Source of the DNA: CAZADA01 sp964483775 | GTDB lineage: Bacteria; Pseudomonadota; Alphaproteobacteria; Caulobacterales; Maricaulaceae | Length of the DNA: 17,994 bases | Direction of reading: 5' to 3' | Assembly: GCA_964483775.1 (NCBI GenBank) | Contig: CAZADA010000060.1 | Coordinates: 1-17,994 of the forward strand | Shown here: piece after piece, positions 14,027 through 17,994 of the stretch | How the letters are laid out: the number at the start of each line of letters is the position of its first letter | Numbering within the stretch: the stretch's first letter is position 1 | The notes under the pieces: model-generated | Databases searched by the model: none | What the model saw: the letters and a program-made list of their open reading frames with translations, nothing else | Told to the model about the DNA's origin: nothing | Position numbers and translations under genes: made by a program

Positions 14027-14623
14027 ATGGAGCTTTCGACGATTTTCTCGCTGTCGGCGCTCGGTCTGTCGGGGCTGAGCACGTACATGACGTTCTTCAA
14101 TCGACGCAATCGGTTGACCGGCACCATCGTGCGCGCTCAAGGCGGCATCAACCGCGGCGGCAGCTATGACGGCTCGACCGGGATTGCAACGGTGAGTTTT
14201 CGCCGCGGCGCCTACATTGAGGTGTTGTTGGCCAACAGCGGGACATTGCCGCTCGTGCTGACCGATTTGGTGTTGGTGTCGGGTGAGGCTGGGCGCCGCG
14301 CTAAGCCAACGAGCGAGCCGTTGCGTCCCTTTGAGCGGGTGGAGCCAATGTTGCTCGAGCCCAAATCTGCGCATGTGTTCAAGAGCGAGTACACGCTGAG
14401 CATGGACAATCATGAGAACGTCTCGCGCACGACCGTGTTTCCCGAACGTTCGGAGCGGTTCTGGGTGCGAGCGACCATCTATGATCATCGTGGCCGTGCG
14501 CTCAAACGTGATTTCCCGGCGTTTTCCTCGGTGATGACCTACCATGAAGGCGAGGCCGATGACCGGTATCCGGACGCGACCATCGCCCTGGACGTGACGT
14601 TTAGGCCCACGCGCTTGGTCTAG
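14027..14623 (+). CDS. Hypothetical membrane-anchored protein
   Basis: 198 residues with one hydrophobic N-terminal helix (about 5-24: TIFSLSALGLSGLSTYMTFF) followed by a basic NRRNRLTG, so the N-terminus is probably outside and the rest in the cytoplasm. The soluble part has alternating beta-like segments (GIATVSFRRGAYIEVLLANS, LPLVLTDLVLVSGEAG, FWVRATIYDHRGRALKRDF), resembling an immunoglobulin-like sandwich. I do not recognise the family. GGAGGG is about 7 nt upstream of the ATG. It sits between the divergent S41 peptidase and yebC; 172 bp separate it from yebC, in which I see no clear element. Confidence 0.85.
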   Translation: MELSTIFSLSALGLSGLSTYMTFFNRRNRLTGTIVRAQGGINRGGSYDGSTGIATVSFRRGAYIEVLLANSGTLPLVLTDLVLVSGEAGRRAKPTSEPLRPFERVEPMLLEPKSAHVFKSEYTLSMDNHENVSRTTVFPERSERFWVRATIYDHRGRALKRDFPAFSSVMTYHEGEADDRYPDATIALDVTFRPTRLV

Positions 14624-14795
14624 GCGCGCGGGTTGGCGGCGGGCTGACAGCTGGCTTGGGCGGCGGTGATGGGCGCGCCGTCTTGGCCCGGTCCAGCGGC
14701 TTGGTCTACAAGCAGGCTTCATCATTCGATCCGCGCCGACCACACAGGGCTTTGCCGAGGGCGTGTCTGCGCGCACATGAACGAGGAGGCGGGCC

Positions 14796-15569
14796 ATGGC
14801 CGGACACAGCAAATGGGCGAACATCCAGCACCGCAAGGGACGTCAAGACAAGGCGCGCTCGAAACTGTTTTCAAAGCTCTCCAAAGAGATTTCGATCGCT
14901 GCTAAAATGGGCGGCGCGGATCCCGATATGAACCCGCGTCTGCGTTTGGCCGTCGCCAACGCCAAGGGCCAGTCCATGCCCAAGGACAACATCGAGCGCG
15001 CCATCAACAAGGGCTCGGGCGGCGATGGCGGGAACTACGAAGACATTCGCTATGAGGGGTTTGGCCCCGGCGGTATCGGCGTGATTGTCGAAGTTTCGAC
15101 CGACAACAAAAACCGCGCCGCCTCAGAGGTGCGCAGCGCGTTTTCGAAAAATGGCGGGAACCTCGGTGAGACAGGTTCGGTGGCCTTCATGTTCGATAAC
15201 ATTGGGGAGATCGAATACCCCTTCGCCAAGGCCGATGAAGACGACATGATGGAGGCGGCGATCGAAGCCGGCGCTGAGGATGTCGAAAGCGAAGCTCCCG
15301 ACGAGGATGATGACGAAGACGAGGGCGCCCACCGCATCTATTGCGCGCGTGAAGAGCTCAATGCTGTGTTGACCGCGCTGCAAGAGCGTTTCGGTGAACC
15401 CAAATCGGCCAAAATCATCTGGAAACCGCAGAACACCATTGAGCTTGACGCCGACAAGGCCGGCACGGTGATGAAGCTCATGGATGCGCTGGACGATAGC
15501 GACGATGTGCAAAACGTCTATGCCAACTTTGACATTCCTGACGCCGTGATGGCCACACTCGACGCCTAG
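14796..15569 (+). CDS. yebC: YebC/PmpR-family translation or regulatory factor
   Basis: 257 residues. The N-terminus MAGHSKWANIQHRKGRQDKA, the NPRLRLAVANAKGQSMPKDN block and the GPGGIGVIVEVSTDNKNR region are hallmark YebC sequences. Long annotated as transcription regulators, recent work indicates YebC proteins act on ribosomes stalled at proline-rich motifs, parallel to EF-P. The second domain carries an extra acidic run, ESEAPDEDDDEDEG (164-177), between AGAEDV and the usual IYC/VYT beta-strand; such acidic insertions vary among family members. Strong RBS (GAGGAGG, 6 nt before ATG 14796). In many alphaproteobacteria yebC precedes ruvC; here the following gene is a CE15-like lipoprotein. Confidence 0.96.
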   Translation: MAGHSKWANIQHRKGRQDKARSKLFSKLSKEISIAAKMGGADPDMNPRLRLAVANAKGQSMPKDNIERAINKGSGGDGGNYEDIRYEGFGPGGIGVIVEVSTDNKNRAASEVRSAFSKNGGNLGETGSVAFMFDNIGEIEYPFAKADEDDMMEAAIEAGAEDVESEAPDEDDDEDEGAHRIYCAREELNAVLTALQERFGEPKSAKIIWKPQNTIELDADKAGTVMKLMDALDDSDDVQNVYANFDIPDAVMATLDA

Positions 15570-15665
15570 CCGCACGGAGCTTTGACGCATTTGTGTGTAG
15601 GTGATCGACGCGCGCCGTGAGAGCACGGCCGCCATGGTGAAGCTGTCGTCGTGAGGGAACGGGCT

Positions 15666-16976
15666 ATGAGGATTTGGACCATGCGGGCTGTCGGCTGGGC
15701 GGGGTTGTTGATCGCCGCATTGGTTGCGACCGCTGTGGGGTGCAGCAACGGGGTCGGCGTGTTCTTGCAGACCGCGGACGCGGTCACTGACAAACCAGCG
15801 GCGACGCCAAGCGTGTTGGGACGCTTGGGCGAGGATGACGCTGTGACGGGTCCCACCGATTGGACGCAGCGTCGCGCGCCATTGTTGCGCGAGTTGTTTG
15901 TGGAGCATGTCTACGGACCCATGCCGGCTGCGATCGCTTACGAGGCGCCTGAGGCGGAACGGATTGTGGTCAACGAGCAGGCTTACGGCGGGCGCGCTCG
16001 GCTGGAGGTGTGGACGGTGCGGCCTCGCGAAGACCAGGCCGGCAAGGCGTTCACCTTCGCCATCGCTTTGCCCAACGAGCATGAGGGACCGTGGCCGGTG
16101 ATCGTCACACAGCAGTTTTGTGGTGTGAGGCCGGCGTTGGGCATTGAATCCGACGGCATGCCGGCTGACTACGGCAATGGCGGGTGTGACCCCAAAGGGT
16201 TTGTCGGGTTCGTGATGACCACGATCTTCGGCAAATACGTCGCCTCCCTGCCCTGGGACTGGGTGCTCGATCATGGTTATGCGGCGGTGGTCATGGACCC
16301 TGGTGAAGTCGTGATCGACAACTCGGCCGGGGCTCCGGCGATGCTGGCTGAATTGCCGGTCGAGGGCGAGGCGGCGCCGGAGGGCGCCATCGCCGCCTGG
16401 GCCTGGGCGTTTTCACGGATCGTGGATGTGCTGGACGCAGACGAACGCTTTGATTCGCAGGCGACGGTTCTTTGGGGGCATTCGCGCTTTGGCAAGGCGG
16501 CCCTGGTGGCGGCTGCGTATGATGATCGGCCCGATGTGGTGATCGCGCACCAGTCCGGCACGGGCGGCGCCACGTTGTCGCGCAATCCCGATGGGGAATC
16601 GGTGGCTTTGATTACCGAGGGATACCCGCACTGGTTTGCGTCGAGGTTTGCTGACTACGCCGACAATGAAGACGCTTTGCCGATCGACCAGCACCAGCTG
16701 TTGGCGCTCATCGCCCCACGGCCGGTCTTGCTGGGCAATGCGCGCCGAGATGTGTGGTCTGGGCCCGAGGGCGCGTTCCGCGCTGCGCAGGGCGCGGATG
16801 CCGCGTATGAGCTGTTGGGCGTAAGCGGGCTCGACCAAGCGCGATTGGATGATCTCAACCTGGATGCCGAGCTGGGGTTTTATCTGCGACCAGGCCGGCA
16901 CGGCGTCACCTCGCGCGACTGGACGGTGTTTCTCGACTGGCTTGATGCGCAATTGGGGCGCAACGCCGAGCCGTAG
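15666..16976 (+). CDS. CE15-like glucuronoyl esterase, lipoprotein
   Basis: 436 residues from ATG 15666 (GAGGGA 7 nt upstream; a GTG at 15651 is in frame but less likely). A lipoprotein signal (MRIWTMRAVGWAGLLIAALVATAVGC, acceptable lipobox AVGC, lipidated C26) is followed by an alpha/beta-hydrolase. Matches to CE15 glucuronoyl esterases: VLWGHSRFGKAALVAAA with nucleophile S273 (GHSRxGK), HQSGTGGATLSR, GYPHWFASRFADY, LPIDQHQLLALIAPRPVLL, and RPGRHGVTSRDW with the catalytic His412. CE15 enzymes cleave esters between lignin alcohols and glucuronoyl groups on xylan; marine and sediment relatives may act on other uronic-acid esters. No glycoside hydrolase or transporter accompanies it, so the substrate stays open. 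Confidence 0.9.
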   Translation: MRIWTMRAVGWAGLLIAALVATAVGCSNGVGVFLQTADAVTDKPAATPSVLGRLGEDDAVTGPTDWTQRRAPLLRELFVEHVYGPMPAAIAYEAPEAERIVVNEQAYGGRARLEVWTVRPREDQAGKAFTFAIALPNEHEGPWPVIVTQQFCGVRPALGIESDGMPADYGNGGCDPKGFVGFVMTTIFGKYVASLPWDWVLDHGYAAVVMDPGEVVIDNSAGAPAMLAELPVEGEAAPEGAIAAWAWAFSRIVDVLDADERFDSQATVLWGHSRFGKAALVAAAYDDRPDVVIAHQSGTGGATLSRNPDGESVALITEGYPHWFASRFADYADNEDALPIDQHQLLALIAPRPVLLGNARRDVWSGPEGAFRAAQGADAAYELLGVSGLDQARLDDLNLDAELGFYLRPGRHGVTSRDWTVFLDWLDAQLGRNAEP

Positions 16977-17031
16977 GCGAGAGACCGCACCGGCCGTGTA
17001 ACCACTACGTGGATGCGTTCTGCGCCGGCTC

Positions 17032-17049
17032 ATGTTAGCAGCCTAACGT
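17032..17049. promoter_or_regulatory. Small hairpin ahead of the PP2C gene
   Basis: ATGTTAG (17032-17038), loop CAGC, CTAACGT (17043-17049): seven pairs with one G-T. It ends 20 nt before the chosen start codon at 17070. It may be a leader structure of the phosphatase mRNA or the end of the CE15 transcript; no T-run follows. Confidence 0.3.
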
Positions 17050-17069
17050 CCATTCTCGGTGGGGCTGAC

Positions 17070-17891
17070 ATGCGTATGCGCGATGCGATCAACGACCCGG
17101 GTCAAGGGTCTGGTTCGGGTGATGATCGGTATGGCTTTGATGAGGCCGCCGGTTGCGCCTGGGTGATTGACGGCGCCACAGACGTCGGCGCCGTCCGATT
17201 GTTCCCCGAGGCGGAGAGCGATGCGGCTTGGCTCGCCGATGCGCTGTCGACACGGTTCTTAAGCCCGCCGGCGGCGCACGAGTCGCCGCTGGCGTATTTT
17301 GCTGATGTGGTCGGCGATGTGGCGGACCGCTTAACCGCCGAGGCGGCCGTCGACATCGCGTCGGCGCCGCGGGACAGTTGGCCGACGGCGTCGTTTATCT
17401 GGTTGCGGGTCAAGCCTGAAGGCGTGGAGACAGTGCGCTTTGGCGATTGCTTGGCGCTGGTGCGCGGGGCGGACTATGGGTTGAGCGTGTTCGGCGATGT
17501 TGGGCGCGCTGACCAGGAGTCTCGCCAGGCCGCGGCGTTCGCCCAGGCCAGTTGGGAGGACAAGCTGCCGCATCTGCGTGCGCAACGGGCCGGCTACAAC
17601 ACACCCGGCGTGTTCGTCGAGCCTGGCGGGACGCCCAGCCTGATGGAGCATCTGGTCGTTGAAGCCGGTCAGCCAGGCCCTGAGGCGCGCGCGCTGTTGA
17701 TGAGCGACGGGCTGTACCGGCTCGTGGCGCCGTTTGGCGCGTTTGATCATCAAACCCTGCTCAATTTGGTCGAGGACTTGGGGTTGGCGGAGGCGATCAC
17801 GCGCCTGCGTGCGTTGGAGCGCGCGCCGGACGGTCCAGCTCGTTTCAAGGCCGCCGATGACGCCACCGGACTTTTGGTGCTGCTGGACTAG
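17070..17891 (+). CDS. PP2C-family protein phosphatase
   Basis: 273 residues if started at ATG 17070 (an ATG at 17013 would add 19 residues that cross a hairpin and look untranslated). PP2C motifs: GDDRYGF (metal Asp at 18/19), WVIDGATDVG (D34), PTASFIWLRV...VRFGDCLALV, LLMSDGLYRLV and the terminal ADDATGLLVLLD. PP2C enzymes remove phosphate from Ser/Thr with Mg or Mn; the form here is a divergent bacterial one, and no Ser/Thr kinase lies in the window. GGTGGGG is 5 nt upstream of the start. Its stop codon overlaps that of the convergent recombinase gene (CTAG, 17888-17891). Confidence 0.88.
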   Translation: MRMRDAINDPGQGSGSGDDRYGFDEAAGCAWVIDGATDVGAVRLFPEAESDAAWLADALSTRFLSPPAAHESPLAYFADVVGDVADRLTAEAAVDIASAPRDSWPTASFIWLRVKPEGVETVRFGDCLALVRGADYGLSVFGDVGRADQESRQAAAFAQASWEDKLPHLRAQRAGYNTPGVFVEPGGTPSLMEHLVVEAGQPGPEARALLMSDGLYRLVAPFGAFDHQTLLNLVEDLGLAEAITRLRALERAPDGPARFKAADDATGLLVLLD

Positions 17892-17994
17892 GTGTCGGCG
17901 CGCGGGCGCGGATGAGCCGCGTCGTAGGCGCGTTTGAGGCTCTCAGCGTCAACGGCGGTGTAGACTTGGGTGGTCGCAAGGTCGGCGTGGCCCA
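17888..17994 (-). CDS. Tyrosine recombinase XerC/XerD, C-terminal end (partial)
   Basis: Only the last 34 codons are in the window; the gene continues beyond the right edge. The - strand reads GHADLATTQVYTAVDAESLK and ends HPRPRADT. GHADLATTQVYT contains the conserved H of the catalytic set and the nucleophilic Tyr of XerC/XerD recombinases, and the ending HPRPRA resembles the XerD tail. XerCD resolves chromosome dimers at dif near the terminus; a phage or integron-type integrase is less likely given the Xer-like ending. It is too short for the usual ORF cutoff but clear by motif. Confidence 0.85.
   Translation of the reverse strand, partial: GHADLATTQVYTAVDAESLKRAYDAAHPRPRADT

Noticed and set aside
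13940..14836. Long - strand open frame of 298 codons
   Set aside because: Antisense to the hypothetical gene at 14027 and into yebC; rich in Arg/Pro/His, as expected for a shadow frame.
15123..16274. Long - strand open frame of 383 codons
   Set aside because: Antisense to the end of yebC and to the CE15-like gene; no protein features.
1..17994. CRISPR arrays, tRNA/rRNA genes, insertion sequences
   Set aside because: No regularly spaced repeats, tRNA-like cloverleaf or transposase motifs were noticed; the only recombinase is the Xer-type fragment at the right edge, which looks chromosomal.

Overview
The window looks like a GC-rich alphaproteobacterial chromosome segment, probably from the Caulobacterales/Maricaulales/Hyphomonadaceae side of the class. 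This rests on protein resemblance, on the neighbourhoods efp-suhB and 6S RNA-ygfA-ymdB with yebC nearby, and on a Caulobacter-type promoter (TTGACCG...GCTAGAGC) ahead of efp. The genus cannot be fixed by reading. Most of the window is core genome with a few lineage-specific secreted or regulatory genes between. No transposase, tRNA, rRNA or CRISPR array was seen.

Left part (1-4790): efp (elongation factor P) on +, a convergent gene for a secreted protein of unknown function, then suhB-like inositol monophosphatase and a two-gene unit on +. The unit encodes a MotA/TolQ/ExbB-type inner-membrane channel protein and a MotB-like partner with a transmembrane proton-channel Asp, a long coiled coil and a peptidoglycan-binding OmpA domain. 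A hairpin separates this unit from a convergent TraB/GumN-family gene.

Middle (4793-8910): the GumN-like gene is divergent from a membrane protein/XRE regulator pair. The shared promoter region holds a perfect 14-bp palindrome overlapping candidate -10 elements in both directions. The start of the membrane-protein gene is split by 100 Ns whose two flanks carry the same 55 bases, almost certainly an unmerged contig overlap. Next, on the - strand, are GAPDH and, downstream of it, a YHYH-domain lipoprotein.

Middle-right (8910-12327): a small helical protein on +; a - strand cluster of a membrane-anchored LuxR-type regulator, a DUF4199-like membrane protein and a VOC/glyoxalase protein; then, on +, a probable 6S RNA (read from structure and position), 5-formyltetrahydrofolate cyclo-ligase and a YmdB-family phosphodiesterase.

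Right part (12324-17994): a secreted S41 peptidase on -, an unknown membrane-anchored protein, YebC, a lipoprotein related to CE15 glucuronoyl esterases, a PP2C-type phosphatase, and the last 34 codons of a XerC/XerD tyrosine recombinase on -. EF-P and YebC both help ribosomes with difficult (proline-rich) sequences. Three of the six convergent gene pairs share overlapping stop codons. I found no clear new multi-gene system. The best leads are the palindrome-controlled GumN / membrane protein-XRE locus, the membrane LuxR-DUF4199-VOC cluster, and the MotA/MotB-like pair of unknown task.
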